Positions 18,511 through 28,112 of a stretch of 64,000 nt of DNA are shown in pieces; positions within the stretch are counted from its first letter, which is position 1; each line of letters begins with the position of its first letter. The stretch covers positions 186,001-250,000 of the forward strand of contig NZ_JACAIS010000008.1 in the NCBI RefSeq assembly GCF_030325625.1, given 5' to 3'. The position numbers and the translations under genes are program-made. A model generated the notes under the pieces. That model was not told where the DNA came from, did not search any database, and saw only the letters and a program-made list of their open reading frames with translations. The stretch comes from Sphingobacterium sp. N143. GTDB taxonomy: Bacteria > Bacteroidota > Bacteroidia > Sphingobacteriales > Sphingobacteriaceae.

Positions 18511-19494
18511 ATGAAATACAAGTTATTTGGATCAAAAACAGGGTTGCATGCCAGTAAAGTAATATTGGGAGCTGCCAATTTTGGAACAAGAAAAGGCTAC
18601 GGAGCCGATCCCGAAGAATCAAAAAAGATTTTAACAGCCTATGCAGATGCAGGTGGTAATTTTATCGACATATCTGATGTCTATCAATTTGGAGAGGCAG
18701 AGGAAATCGTAGGCAACTTTTTACAGGGACAGCGCAGTAATTTTATCATCTGCTCGAAATATACCCGAAGCAGCGACCCCAGCCCTGCAATCAGTAATTT
18801 TGGAAATAACCGTAAATCCATGCGACAGGCTGTTGAACAAAGTCTAAAAAGGCTGAAGACGGACTACATAGATATTTATATGCCTCATTATGATGATGGG
18901 GTTACTCCATTGGAAGAAATAGCATTGGGACTTCAAGATCTAATCAGAGAAGGAAAAATATTGTATGCGGGACTGACTAATTTCCCGGCATGGAAGGCCT
19001 CGGCCATTGCATCAGCAACAAAACTCACGGCTTTACAGATTGAATATAATTTGTTGCAGCGTACTGCGGACCGTGAACTCATCCCGATGGCAAAGGAATT
19101 TGGTCTTGGTGTGATGATGTACTCGCCACTGGCTGGCGGACTGCTGACCGCAAAATATAGAAAGGGAGAAGCCGGGCGCATCAGTCATTCCTCTGACGCT
19201 GGATACTCTGAAGATGAGAAAACCAAGCTGATCATTGATGAACTGATATCAATCGCGGAAAAAAATGAAGCAACTCCCGGTCAGATTGCGTTTGCATGGA
19301 ATTTATCAAAAGAGGCATTCCCATTGCTAGGAGCGCGAAATCTCAATCAATTTGAGCAAAGTATTAGCGCTACTGAAATTAATTTGACAGCTGAGGAGCT
19401 GGCCAAACTGGATGCTTTAAGCTCCATTAGCCTCGGGTATCCGCACGATCTGTTGAATACGGTACGTGGTTCATTTTTGAAAGATTCAAACTAA
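18511..19494 (+). CDS. Aldo/keto reductase
   Basis: 327 residues. The AKR tetrad can be seen: Asp53 and Tyr58 in FIDISDVYQFGEAEE, Lys83 in CSKYTRS, and His in DIYMPHYDDG. The NADPH-binding end appears as the phrase ARNLNQFEQSI. The fold is a soluble TIM barrel that reduces aldehydes or ketones with NADPH. The start at 18511 is set by the promoter position. It sits opposite an HxlR regulator and before an AraC regulator, which suggests induction by a reactive carbonyl or similar stress. Confidence 0.93.
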   Translation: MKYKLFGSKTGLHASKVILGAANFGTRKGYGADPEESKKILTAYADAGGNFIDISDVYQFGEAEEIVGNFLQGQRSNFIICSKYTRSSDPSPAISNFGNNRKSMRQAVEQSLKRLKTDYIDIYMPHYDDGVTPLEEIALGLQDLIREGKILYAGLTNFPAWKASAIASATKLTALQIEYNLLQRTADRELIPMAKEFGLGVMMYSPLAGGLLTAKYRKGEAGRISHSSDAGYSEDEKTKLIIDELISIAEKNEATPGQIAFAWNLSKEAFPLLGARNLNQFEQSISATEINLTAEELAKLDALSSISLGYPHDLLNTVRGSFLKDSN

Positions 19495-19580
19495 TACAAA
19501 TACGAAAGAATTAACATAAAACGTAATCTATAGCAATTCTTAAAGTATATGAACTAAATTTGAATTTAAAATTGCGCCAC

Positions 19581-20447
19581 ATGCCAAAAAGAGATTCTAT
19601 TTTAGTGAACAGCATGGATTCCAGCAGCGGTATGGCTGTTGGCCTATGGGATGGTTCAACTCCGGGCATCCAAAAAGCGCTGAATCCACATCGGCATGAC
19701 CACTATACCTGCATGCTTGTTGAAGCTGGGCAGCTGGAAGTCCTATTTGATTTTGAACAGCTGACCATGCCTGCAGGAACACTTTTTGTCTGCCCACCGC
19801 ACCAGGTACATCAGATCACCACGGCTTTAGGGGCATCTGGCTATTACATTTCTTTTGAAGGTCATCATATGACCAGGTCAGCCAAGGACATACTTGATGC
19901 ATCCCTAAATGAAACAATTATATTACCACTCTCAGCGCCCGAGCAACAATGGTTTACGGCAATCCTAGACTCCCTGAAAAATTTGGACAGTATAAACAAT
20001 ACCGCAAATAAGGAAGTGCAACAGCCCTTGCTGTCAGCTTTTATAACGCAGGCGGTAATTTGTCACGATCGCAGATCGGCCGCTGGGTCCATAAGTCACA
20101 GCCCCAGGGTTATGAGTATAACCAACGAATTCAGAAATCTTGTAAAGCGTGATTACCGCAGCCTTAAACGCCCCGCAGCATATGCCCAGAAGCTAAATAT
20201 CTCCGTGGCCCACCTAAACGATGTCGTTAAAATGGTGACGGGCTTATCCGCATCCGCGTTGATCCAAAAGGAAATACTAAGCGAAGCACAGCGCCTGCTC
20301 TATTATACACGATTGAGCATTAAGGAAATTTCGTTCCAGCTAGGCTATAAAGATACCAAGTACTTCATCAGGCTTTTCACAAAAAAAGCTGGACGATCAC
20401 CGAGTGATTACAGAAAGACACTACGCTCAAATCCAGACCTGGACTAG
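19581..20447 (+). CDS. AraC-family transcriptional regulator with cupin domain
   Basis: 288 residues from the ATG at 19581. The N-terminal cupin-like sensor (NPHRHDHYTCMLVEAGQLEVLFDFEQ with the HRHDHY metal/ligand-binding cluster, then CPPHQVHQI) occupies about 1-120. The C-terminal double helix-turn-helix ends ISFQLGYKDTKYFIRLFTKKAGRSPSDYRK. It lies 86 bases downstream of the aldo/keto reductase in the same direction and may regulate it or the following genes. Confidence 0.92.
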   Translation: MPKRDSILVNSMDSSSGMAVGLWDGSTPGIQKALNPHRHDHYTCMLVEAGQLEVLFDFEQLTMPAGTLFVCPPHQVHQITTALGASGYYISFEGHHMTRSAKDILDASLNETIILPLSAPEQQWFTAILDSLKNLDSINNTANKEVQQPLLSAFITQAVICHDRRSAAGSISHSPRVMSITNEFRNLVKRDYRSLKRPAAYAQKLNISVAHLNDVVKMVTGLSASALIQKEILSEAQRLLYYTRLSIKEISFQLGYKDTKYFIRLFTKKAGRSPSDYRKTLRSNPDLD

Positions 20448-20601
20448 ACGATCCTATCCTATTCAACTCAAACACTGCTTCTTTTTTTGTCCACCTTTTA
20501 CCTTTGTTTGTCAGTTTTCCTGCATTCATTTTTTGATCAATTTTGCACTATAGATACACTGTACGGTATAGTATATCGCATAATATAAATTCTTAGGTCT
20601 T

Positions 20602-21027
20602 ATGGAAGATCATAATTTAGCAGAGAATCCAACTTATAAATTATCAACCACCCCTGAAGGGATTGTCGATTCTCTTTTGGTTCATTTTAATTCTAGGGAT
20701 ATTGAAACCATGCTCGGCTTCTATGAGGATGATGCAGTCGTTATCAGTACCAGCGGTGAGCCCAAACGCGGAAAAATAGCGATCGCCCATGAGCTGCAGC
20801 AGTCCTTCGGTTTTGGATTGCCGATAGAAATTGTTGCCAGGAATATTTATTCGACCGATAATCTGGCCTCATTGGTCCTGCATTGGAGAATCACTGGGAC
20901 AGGAAATAACGGCGAAAAAGTAAATATTGCCGGAACTTCAAGCGATTACGCAAAGAAAGGACGGGACGGATATTGGCGGTGCTGGTTTGGAAATCCATTC
21001 GGTGTACAGGTGCGCAGCTTATTTTAA
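20602..21027 (+). CDS. NTF2-like/SnoaL-like protein (YybH type)
   Basis: 141 residues. The phrase VDSLLVHFNSRDIETMLGFYEDDAVVISTSGEPKRGK is the standard N-terminal half of a small NTF2-like fold, followed by LHWRITGTG and YWRCWFGNPF. Members are small cytoplasmic proteins with a ligand pocket; many have no known activity. It is 30 bases upstream of an NAD(P)-binding protein, so the two form a likely operon, plausibly dealing with a small organic compound. Confidence 0.85.
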   Translation: MEDHNLAENPTYKLSTTPEGIVDSLLVHFNSRDIETMLGFYEDDAVVISTSGEPKRGKIAIAHELQQSFGFGLPIEIVARNIYSTDNLASLVLHWRITGTGNNGEKVNIAGTSSDYAKKGRDGYWRCWFGNPFGVQVRSLF

Positions 21028-21056
21028 TCAATTTCACAAAATTAAATAGTTCAGAT

Positions 21057-21809
21057 ATGAAAATCTTAGTAATCGGTGGTACAGGTCTTACTGGAAGGCT
21101 GGTCACAAAAAAACTGGCAAACCTTGGTCATCAGGTGATCATTGGTTCACCTTCACATGGAGTAGATCTCATGACCGGAGAAGGTCTTTCGCAAGCACTG
21201 GAAAATACGGAAATAGTAATCGATCTATCCAATTCCTCCTCTCCTGAAGAAGAAAATGCAATCCACTTTTTTCAGACCGCCGGAAAGAATCTGGTAAAAG
21301 CGGAGCTGGCTGCAAACATCAGGCATCACCTCGTACTTTCCATTGTCGGAACAGACGATGCGCTGGAGATCGGATATCTTCGCGCAAAGAAACATCAGGA
21401 AGACAACATCAAAAACTCGGGAATACCTTATACAATCATTCGTTCAACACAGTTTTATGAGCATACCGATGCGATCATTGCCGTTCAGGGCCAGGGTGAC
21501 GAGGTATTTGTTTCGAAGATCGACTATCAGCCCATTGCCCTGGAAGATGTCACAGATTACATTGTACAGTTTGCACTCGAAGAGCCTAAAAATGGTACGG
21601 TAGAGATTGCTGGGCCTACAAGGGCAAATATGGATGATTTTGTGGCAAAATATATCGAGATATCCGGAAAGCCTATAAAGGTTGTTTCTGACGAGGATAG
21701 CAAATATATGCATCTTGCTGTTCCTAAATCCCTGCTTGTTCCTGCTGGGCAATATAATGCTGGCAAGATTCATTTTGAGGACTGGGCGCTGAATACTGTG
21801 GTAAGTTAA
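21057..21809 (+). CDS. Atypical SDR / NAD(P)H-binding protein (NmrA-like)
   Basis: 250 residues from the ATG at 21057, which begins MKILVIGGTGLTGRLV; in-frame codons upstream overlap the previous gene. The glycine motif GGTGLTG is the NADP-binding signature of atypical SDRs. There is no YxxxK catalytic pair in the usual place; the mid-region RSTQFYEHTDAIIA is typical of NmrA/isoflavone-reductase-like enzymes or sensors. Likely cotranscribed with the NTF2-like gene. Confidence 0.88.
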   Translation: MKILVIGGTGLTGRLVTKKLANLGHQVIIGSPSHGVDLMTGEGLSQALENTEIVIDLSNSSSPEEENAIHFFQTAGKNLVKAELAANIRHHLVLSIVGTDDALEIGYLRAKKHQEDNIKNSGIPYTIIRSTQFYEHTDAIIAVQGQGDEVFVSKIDYQPIALEDVTDYIVQFALEEPKNGTVEIAGPTRANMDDFVAKYIEISGKPIKVVSDEDSKYMHLAVPKSLLVPAGQYNAGKIHFEDWALNTVVS

Positions 21810-22066
21810 GCCGTTAAAAATGATCACTTCGCTAGATGCTCTTTCGTAGTTCTTTTATCCTTAAATGCAGGTCGGTGTCGACTTGCATTTATTGTTGATC
21901 GCTATCGAGATCAGCCTTTGAATATTGTTCCAAGTAAGTTGTTTCCTTTTGAGTACCACCAAACTAGATTTTGCCAAAACTTATCATTCCTAAAGTAAAT
22001 AACACGATATTGCAATATATGTCAATAGCTGATTGTCATACGAATATTAGAAAAAACAGATTTAAA

Positions 22067-23126
22067 ATGAAAAATAAACTAGCCGCTCTATTAATTGCTA
22101 TCCTTCCAACCTTTCTATTTGCACAAAATATTAATTCCGAAAAACTTGATACTTATTTTAATTCAATTGAAAATAAAAATCTAAGGATTGGCAGTCTATC
22201 TATATTTAAGAATGGGAAAGAAGTCTATACCAAACATTTTGGTCAAAAAAATATACCTGGATTGATCTACAATCAAAGTACAAAGTATCATGTTGGCTCT
22301 GTTACCAAAATGATTACAGCAGTTCTAATTTTTAAGTTAATCGAGGATAACAAATTACATTTGACCGATAAACTTGCTGAATTCTATCCTCAAATTCCCA
22401 ATTCGGATAAAATAACCATAAAACATCTTCTTGGCCATACCAGCGGACTAGGCAGTTATATTGTTAAAGATGGCGAAGTATGGGTAACTGAAAAAACAAC
22501 TGATAAACAAATCATGGACCTGATCATCCAACAGGGGAAAAATTTTGAACCGGATGAAAAGGTCGCTTATTCAAATTCCGCATATTATCTACTTGCAAAA
22601 ATCCTTGAAGAAAAATACCGAAAGTCCTATCAAAAAATTGTTAGAAATGAAATTATAAAACCGCTCGGATTAAAAAATTTAGATTCTTTCAGGCCCAATC
22701 AAAAAAAACGTTTATCCACCTTTTCGCTATAATGATAATTCTTGGCATCTATTAGATAAAGATCTCGACTTTCTTAATGTTATAGGCGTCGGCGACATTG
22801 CCGCAACCTCGTATGATTTAAATGTCTTCGTGAACAATTTGTTCCACAACAATATTATTAAAAAGGAAACGCTTCAGTTAATGGAACCTCTAATAGGAAA
22901 AGAAGATTGGGGAAGAGGAATCGCAGTCTGGGATTTTGAAGGGACCATATTTTATGGACATGGTGGGGATACCCTGGGATCCCATGCGGTTCTAATTTAT
23001 AATAAAGAAGCCGATATTTCAATTGCTTATAATACCAACGGTGAACGGATCAAAAAGGAAGATTTCATAAAAAATGTAGTTAATGTTCTTTATGATAGAG
23101 AGGTTAAACTTCCAGAACTTAAGTAA
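22067..23126 (+). pseudogene. Serine hydrolase (beta-lactamase/penicillin-binding fold), frameshifted
   Basis: A signal peptide (MKNKLAALLIAILPTFLFAQ) leads into a class-C-like domain: SVTKM (S-x-x-K nucleophile), YSNSAYYLLAK (Y-x-N), and HTSGLG. After RPNQKK the frame shifts within a run of eight As (22701-22708) and stops at 22732. With one A fewer, the reading continues without stops through NVYPPFRYNDNSW to YGHGGDTLGSH (the H-x-G motif) and ends at 23126. The product is therefore split unless the A-run slips or was miscounted. Confidence 0.85.
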
Positions 23127-23267
23127 GTTTTTCCTCATGTTCCAGATGCCCTTTGCTGAGCTGGATTTCCTAAAGATCGATACGTTAAGTAGTTGGTGTA
23201 TATCATTAGAAAGTGCTGGAATTTTTTCAAGCTTCCAGCACCCACATTCCAAAAAATGAAGCCCCAA

Positions 23268-24014
23268 TTATAAAACCATTCCACCGTCCATAAGGATTTC
23301 TGTTCCGGTCATGAAACTTGCCACATTGTTATCTGACAGGTAAATAACAGCTTTGGCTACATCTTCCGCAGTTCCCATTTTTTGTAAAGGGATTCCGCTG
23401 ATTAACCATTCATCAAGACCTTCCAATGTTTTTTCATCCAGTCCTGCTTTGGTCATAATCTCCGTTTTTGTAGGCCCCGGGCTCACTAAATTTACTCTGA
23501 TTTTTCTTGGTGCCAGTTCTGCAGCAGCGGTCTTCGCAATGGAATTCAATGCTGCTTTGCTTGCCTGGTAAATCGAGCTATTTGGTTTAGATGTGGTCGC
23601 GACGTTGGATGAAAGAAATACCACTGAAGCACCATCGTTCAACAGGGGAATAAATTTGCTCAAGGTAAAATAAGCTCCTCTGAAATTAATACCCATTACA
23701 TCGTCAAAATTTTCGGCACTCATATTTTCGATCGGACCTAAACTTCCAGTGATGCCTGCATTAATAAACAGGATGTCAACTTTTCCGAATTGCTTTTCAA
23801 CTTGGGTTTTGAAATTTTCAATATCTTCCAATTTCCCTTGATCTGCCACAAAAGAAATAGCCCCTAACGCTGCAGCAGCCTTTTCAATGGCTTCTTTTCG
23901 TCTTCCGGTGATAATTACTTGCGCTCCTTCTGCGATTAATTCTTTTGCGGTTGCATATCCTATTCCGCTGTTTCCACCTGTTACGATGGCTAATTTGTTA
24001 TTGAACTTATTCAT
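23268..24014 (-). CDS. SDR-family oxidoreductase (classical)
   Basis: 248 residues, the usual length. The NAD(P) motif TGGNSGIG is at residues 13-20, NAGITG appears mid-domain, catalytic Ser is in VVFLSSNVA, and Tyr/Lys in YQASKAA. It ends MTGTEILMDGGMVL, a standard C-terminus. It is divergent from an HxlR regulator with shared operator-like repeats between, so it is likely induced by the signal sensed by that regulator. The substrate is unknown. Confidence 0.93.
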   Translation of the reverse strand: MNKFNNKLAIVTGGNSGIGYATAKELIAEGAQVIITGRRKEAIEKAAAALGAISFVADQGKLEDIENFKTQVEKQFGKVDILFINAGITGSLGPIENMSAENFDDVMGINFRGAYFTLSKFIPLLNDGASVVFLSSNVATTSKPNSSIYQASKAALNSIAKTAAAELAPRKIRVNLVSPGPTKTEIMTKAGLDEKTLEGLDEWLISGIPLQKMGTAEDVAKAVIYLSDNNVASFMTGTEILMDGGMVL

Positions 24015-24030
24015 TTCTTTGATTTTTTTA

Positions 24031-24117
24031 CAAAGTTATAGGGGAAATGGTATACTTTTGTTATCAGTATAACGGAGTATATCAGTATCATCAATTATAT
24101 CATTTAACTTTGTGATC
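24031..24117. promoter_or_regulatory. Divergent promoter region of SDR and HxlR genes
   Basis: Two TAACTTTG boxes face outward: on the minus strand at 24031-24038 (SDR) and on the plus strand at 24105-24112 (HxlR). Between them TATCAGTAT occurs twice as a direct repeat, at 24062-24070 and 24080-24088, a candidate operator. The HxlR ATG lies only five bases after its -7 box, so that message would be leaderless or nearly so. Confidence 0.6.
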
Positions 24118-24456
24118 ATGGAAAGAGATCAGACAGAAGAACTTAGAGCTTTGCAGGACACACTCTATTTCATTGGAGGAAAGTGGCGAATTCCTGTTAT
24201 TAATTCGCTTTGCAACGGCAACCGACGTTTTCGCGAAATTGAAAGAAGTATCCCCGGGATTACGACAAGAATGCTTTCAAAAGAACTGAAAGATATGGAG
24301 TTAAATAAGTTGGTTAAACGAACTGTTTATCCCGATATTCCTGTTTTAATTGAATATGAACCCACTGAATATTGCAGGACTTTCGGGAATATTATTTCGG
24401 AAATGATTATTTGGGGTAGAGAACATCGAAAAATGATTGTGGAGGATAAGGTTTAG
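24118..24456 (+). CDS. HxlR-family transcriptional regulator
   Basis: 112 residues from the ATG at 24118; a GTG two codons up is also in frame. It has the winged helix of the family, IGGKWRIPVINSLCNGNRRFREIERSIPGITTRMLSKELKDMELNKLV, then a wing YEPTEYC. It has no N-terminal cysteine as in LDCG but has Cys53-type residues elsewhere, so a thiol sensor role is uncertain. It is divergent from the SDR at 23268-24014, its probable target. Confidence 0.92.
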   Translation: MERDQTEELRALQDTLYFIGGKWRIPVINSLCNGNRRFREIERSIPGITTRMLSKELKDMELNKLVKRTVYPDIPVLIEYEPTEYCRTFGNIISEMIIWGREHRKMIVEDKV

Positions 24457-24466
24457 AATCGTATTC

Positions 24467-24509
24467 TATGTACTACCATCAGCTAAAAAGTCGCTGATGG
24501 TAGTACATA
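24467..24509. terminator. Long perfect hairpin downstream of the HxlR gene
   Basis: A 17-base perfect stem, TATGTACTACCATCAGC (24467-24483) and its complement (24493-24509), with a 9-base loop and no T-run. It starts 10 bases after the HxlR stop. It may end transcription or protect the 3' end of the message. Confidence 0.5.
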
Positions 24510-24711
24510 TGAAATGCTTACAAAGTTCTTTAAGGAAATAGGTCGTCCTGTAAAGCCATGAATTAATTAAACAGAGATTATTACTCCCTATTACACAAAA
24601 GAACAATAACAATATGTATCATGGCCGTTGCGCTATTAAATACCCAGGATAGTTTTTTTTGTTTAACCTCACAGTCAAATGGATTTTTAGTTGAACTTTT
24701 GCTAATTGCTA

Positions 24712-25515
24712 TTAAATGCGATTTGAAACTGGCTTTGCTATCTCATTTGGCGTCTTTCCAAATTCTTTCTTGAACGCGTAGGAAAAATGCGACAGGTCTT
24801 CAAAACCTACTTCGAGATAGACATCACTTGGTTTCTTGGATTGCTCGGCGATTTGAAAATAAGCTTCCTGCAATCTTTTCTTCTTGAGCCAGATGCCCGG
24901 GGTCGTTCCGAATATGCGTTGAAAATCCCGTTTGAAGGTCGATAGGCTCCTCCCCGTAAAAAATGCAAATTTTTCCAGGCTGATGTTAAACCTGAAATTT
25001 TTGTTCATGTATTCCTTTAAATTAATCCGATCAGGTAACGAGAAGTTGAACAGTATGTTAATCAAGTCAGGATTCGATTTCAATAGAATAATCAATAATT
25101 CCTCTCTCTTTACGTCAACAAAATCCGCACTGATCTCAAGATCACCGGTATAGTAAGGTTCCAGTGATATTATAAAATTCTTGATGAGCTTGTTTTCCGG
25201 TATAAAAATAAAGGAGTCACTGATGGTTGATGGCCGGACGTCATAAACATGCCGTTCAAGGAAGCGCTTCAGGAATGCTTCATCCAGGGTGATGATGATT
25301 TTTTCAAACGCATCATTGTCCTTGTATTTCGTATAACGTACCAAATGATTTTTCCGGGCGATACAATAGTCGCCCGGTTTCATTGTGTAGTTTTTCTCGC
25401 CGTCATAAGCCTTCATATCGCCCTTCAATAAGTATAGAAAATAGTTTTCCGGTATATAGTTCTCGGGAGAGATCTCCGGGCCAAGGTGACAGGATTGGAT
25501 GTTGTTAACTTTCAT
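24712..25515 (-). CDS. AraC-family transcriptional regulator
   Basis: 267 residues. The N-terminal part is a cupin-like sensor (YFLYLLKGDMKAYDGEKNYTMKPGDYCIARKNHLVRY). The C-terminal domain (about 165-265) has both helix-turn-helices: FAFFTGRSLSTFKRDFQRIFGTTPGIWL and LEVGFEDLSHFSYAFKKEFGKTPNEI. The neighbouring upstream gene is an extended SDR in the same direction, 29 bases away, so the regulator may be cotranscribed with or control the reductase. Confidence 0.92.
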   Translation of the reverse strand: MKVNNIQSCHLGPEISPENYIPENYFLYLLKGDMKAYDGEKNYTMKPGDYCIARKNHLVRYTKYKDNDAFEKIIITLDEAFLKRFLERHVYDVRPSTISDSFIFIPENKLIKNFIISLEPYYTGDLEISADFVDVKREELLIILLKSNPDLINILFNFSLPDRINLKEYMNKNFRFNISLEKFAFFTGRSLSTFKRDFQRIFGTTPGIWLKKKRLQEAYFQIAEQSKKPSDVYLEVGFEDLSHFSYAFKKEFGKTPNEIAKPVSNRI

Positions 25516-25544
25516 GGTTTACCAAATATACTGATCCCTATAGA

Positions 25545-26519
25545 TTAATTTTGCGGATTACTGAAATTGTAACTGTCCACACTTGCAAGTATCGCTTCCT
25601 CTCTGGTGCGGGGCTTCCAGCCCAGTGTTTCAACGGCTTTTTTATTGGACATCTGCGTATACTCTTCGACTGGAGTGGGCTGCATAGTAGCAATTTTTCC
25701 GGCCAATTTGGGCCGTTCTTTTTTGATCAGTTCCGCCACATCATAAAAAGACATCGCCCCTTCCGATGTTGCTAGAAATCGCTGTCCGGCAGCTTCGGGA
25801 TGTAACATGGCTTTGATATGGATATCAGCAACATCGAGCACATCCACCGCACCAAATGTAAATGGTGCATTTTCCTTAATGTGTCCCTCCACAATTCCCT
25901 TGACGACAGTATCCAGGGAGGCCGAGGAAATACCGCCAAGTATAGGACCAAAAATTCCGACGGGATTGATGACCGTTAACTCCATAGCGGCAGCTTCATC
26001 CTCCATAAATTGCCATGCGGCTTTTTCTGCAATTGTTTTTGATTTTATATAAGCCTGTACCGGTGCGTTTTCATCGGTCCAGTCAAGTTCTGTAAAAACA
26101 TGATTTCTGGGATCGATGCTATAACCGATTGCAGCAAAAGAGGATGTGAGCACCACGCGCTTAACCCCAGCCTTTTTCGCAGCTTTCAACGCTCTCAACG
26201 TACCTTCTTTTGCGGGGATAATCAGCTCATTTTCGTCTTTGGGCTGCTCAGCCACAAATGGGGAAGCAACATGAAGGACATAATCACAACCTTGTGCTGC
26301 TTCATCCCAACCATTATCGGAGAGCAGATCGGCCTCATAAAAAGACAGCTGATCAAAAGTGCTGATGCCACCCGCTGTAAGGGCATCCAAAATTTCGTTT
26401 TTACGGGAGAGCGTGCGCAGTGTTGTTCTTACGGTAAATCCTTTTTTGAGTAATTCAAGAATAATATTTACGCCCAAAAATCCGGTACCGCCGGTTACTA
26501 AAACTGTTTGATTGTTCAT
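25545..26519 (-). CDS. Extended SDR (NAD-dependent epimerase / dihydroflavonol-reductase-like)
   Basis: 324 residues. TGGTGFLG at 9-16 is the extended-SDR cofactor motif. Further signs are YVLHVASPF, VLTSSFAAIGY, and Tyr/Lys in YIKSKTIAEKAAW. The sequence resembles bacterial aldehyde or ketone reductases of the dihydroflavonol-4-reductase group. It ends with a standard TLGWKPRTREEAI motif. It begins 13 bases from the next SDR upstream, so both are probably one transcript. Confidence 0.92.
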   Translation of the reverse strand: MNNQTVLVTGGTGFLGVNIILELLKKGFTVRTTLRTLSRKNEILDALTAGGISTFDQLSFYEADLLSDNGWDEAAQGCDYVLHVASPFVAEQPKDENELIIPAKEGTLRALKAAKKAGVKRVVLTSSFAAIGYSIDPRNHVFTELDWTDENAPVQAYIKSKTIAEKAAWQFMEDEAAAMELTVINPVGIFGPILGGISSASLDTVVKGIVEGHIKENAPFTFGAVDVLDVADIHIKAMLHPEAAGQRFLATSEGAMSFYDVAELIKKERPKLAGKIATMQPTPVEEYTQMSNKKAVETLGWKPRTREEAILASVDSYNFSNPQN

Positions 26520-26532
26520 TTCGGATCAAGTA

Positions 26533-27444
26533 TTAGAATTTGTAGGTCATTTGTATTGCGTTTTCGGCATATTCCCAAAGTTTTCTGGCAAGCGCTTCAT
26601 CGTTCATGGCTGCTGTATGATGGCCGGACAAGGTCGGATATCCCGCATATTCTTTCGGACCGTCCGGGCCGTAGAATTTACCGCCTTCAACGGATGGATC
26701 TGTTGCTGCAAATAGGCTTGGCAGGGCACCCTGCCAGGGCTCCATCACTTGATCAAATGCAGCAAACATACCTTCCAGATTTTCACCAGGGATATTCCGC
26801 TGTAAATCGGTTCGCGTGACGCCGGGATGCGCCGCCACAGAAATGGCCGATATACGGGCATTTTTGAATCTCCGGTCCAGCTCGTAGCTAAACAAGATAT
26901 CTGCCAGCTTGCTTACGGCATATTCACGCCATTCATCATAGTTCTTTTCCAGTGTGAGGTTGTCAAAGTCAATGCTGTCCACCAAAGTAGCCGCCCCACT
27001 GGAAAGTGTCACTACCCGGGCATTGGCGGTCTGCTTAACGAGCGGCAGCAAATATCCTGTCAGCGCAAAATGCCCCATAAAGTTTACGCCGAACTGCATT
27101 TCAAAGCCGTCATCCGTTTTAGCAGCTGGAGGAACCATCACTCCGGCATTGTTGATGAGCATATCCAGTTTTGTATGCTTTTGCATAAAGTGATCTGCAA
27201 ATTCCCGAATCAGGCCGATGTTTGCGAGGTCCAGCATTCCATAGTCCAATGTTCCCACCCCAGCCGTTTCGGACTGGATTTTTTGTATAGCATCTTTTCC
27301 TTTCTGGAAATCCCTTGCGGCAATGGTCACATGTGCACCTGCTTCATACAGCGCTCTTGCTGTTTCAAACCCTATACCGGTGTTTGATCCGGTAACGATT
27401 GCTATTTTTCCTATTAAATCAGGGATGTTATTTTTTGTCCACAT
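26533..27444 (-). CDS. SDR-family oxidoreductase (retinol-dehydrogenase-like)
   Basis: 303 residues from the ATG at 27442-27444 (MWTKNNIPDLIGK); 21 further in-frame codons upstream look non-coding. TGSNTGIGFETA is the cofactor motif, then NNAGVM, LSSGAA, and WREYAVSKLADILFSYEL with catalytic Tyr/Lys. The length and SKLA context match the WW-domain/retinol-dehydrogenase-like SDR group. The substrate is unknown. Confidence 0.9.
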   Translation of the reverse strand: MWTKNNIPDLIGKIAIVTGSNTGIGFETARALYEAGAHVTIAARDFQKGKDAIQKIQSETAGVGTLDYGMLDLANIGLIREFADHFMQKHTKLDMLINNAGVMVPPAAKTDDGFEMQFGVNFMGHFALTGYLLPLVKQTANARVVTLSSGAATLVDSIDFDNLTLEKNYDEWREYAVSKLADILFSYELDRRFKNARISAISVAAHPGVTRTDLQRNIPGENLEGMFAAFDQVMEPWQGALPSLFAATDPSVEGGKFYGPDGPKEYAGYPTLSGHHTAAMNDEALARKLWEYAENAIQMTYKF

Positions 27445-27668
27445 AACCTTTAATTTTTTTACAAAGTTCGTCGAATTGCTGTTATGTCGTTTTGTTGTGG
27501 AGTTCAAATTTCCTTTGTTGTGAAGGTCAACTCTGTTGATTATAATCTGATGGCCACTGCTCGTTTTTGCTGGCCGCGTTACATCGCCTTTGCTATAGGA
27601 TTTATCAGAATAAGGGAGCTAATGAAATACTTCTGGCCCATTTCCACAGCTCCCTATAAACGTACGTA

Positions 27669-28112
27669 TTAATCTTCTATTTCCAGATGAGTACTCAAAG
27701 CAATGCGGTTCCAGCCATTGATGGTGACGATGAGCATGATGATCTGAGCGATCTGGTTTTCGGAGAAAATCTCGGATGCCTTGCTGTAGGTTTCTTCACT
27801 TAATCCGTTTTGGTGTATAAGGGTTACTTCCTCCGTCATTGCCAGTATGGTCTGCTCCTCTTCGGTGAAAAATTTGGTAGCCTCTCTCCAGGCACTCAAC
27901 AAAAAGATACGCTCTGGTCTTTCGCCGTTTTTGATGGCATCCTTGGTGTGCATGCTAATACAGTAAGCACAGTTGTTGATCTGTGATGCACGGATTTTGG
28001 CGAGTTCTTTAAGCGTTTGCGAGATCTCAATTTTTGACAGATAGCCTTCCAATCCTAACATTGCCTTGAATGCCTGTGGTTCTGCTGTGCTGATGTTGAT
28101 ACGTTTTTCCAT
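27669..28112 (-). CDS. Carboxymuconolactone decarboxylase-family protein (AhpD-like)
   Basis: 147 residues. The AhpD-type site is NNCAYCISMHTKDA, with Cys48, Cys51 and His55, followed by GERPERIFLLSAWREATKFFTEEEQTILAMTE. The CxxC-x3-H pattern suggests a peroxidase/thiol redox role rather than true decarboxylation. Its first codons and upstream region recur, decayed, at 34849-34932. Downstream in the genome, a Crp/Fnr gene remnant lies beside it; Crp/Fnr plus this family is a common pair in Bacteroidota. Confidence 0.92.
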   Translation of the reverse strand: MEKRINISTAEPQAFKAMLGLEGYLSKIEISQTLKELAKIRASQINNCAYCISMHTKDAIKNGERPERIFLLSAWREATKFFTEEEQTILAMTEEVTLIHQNGLSEETYSKASEIFSENQIAQIIMLIVTINGWNRIALSTHLEIED

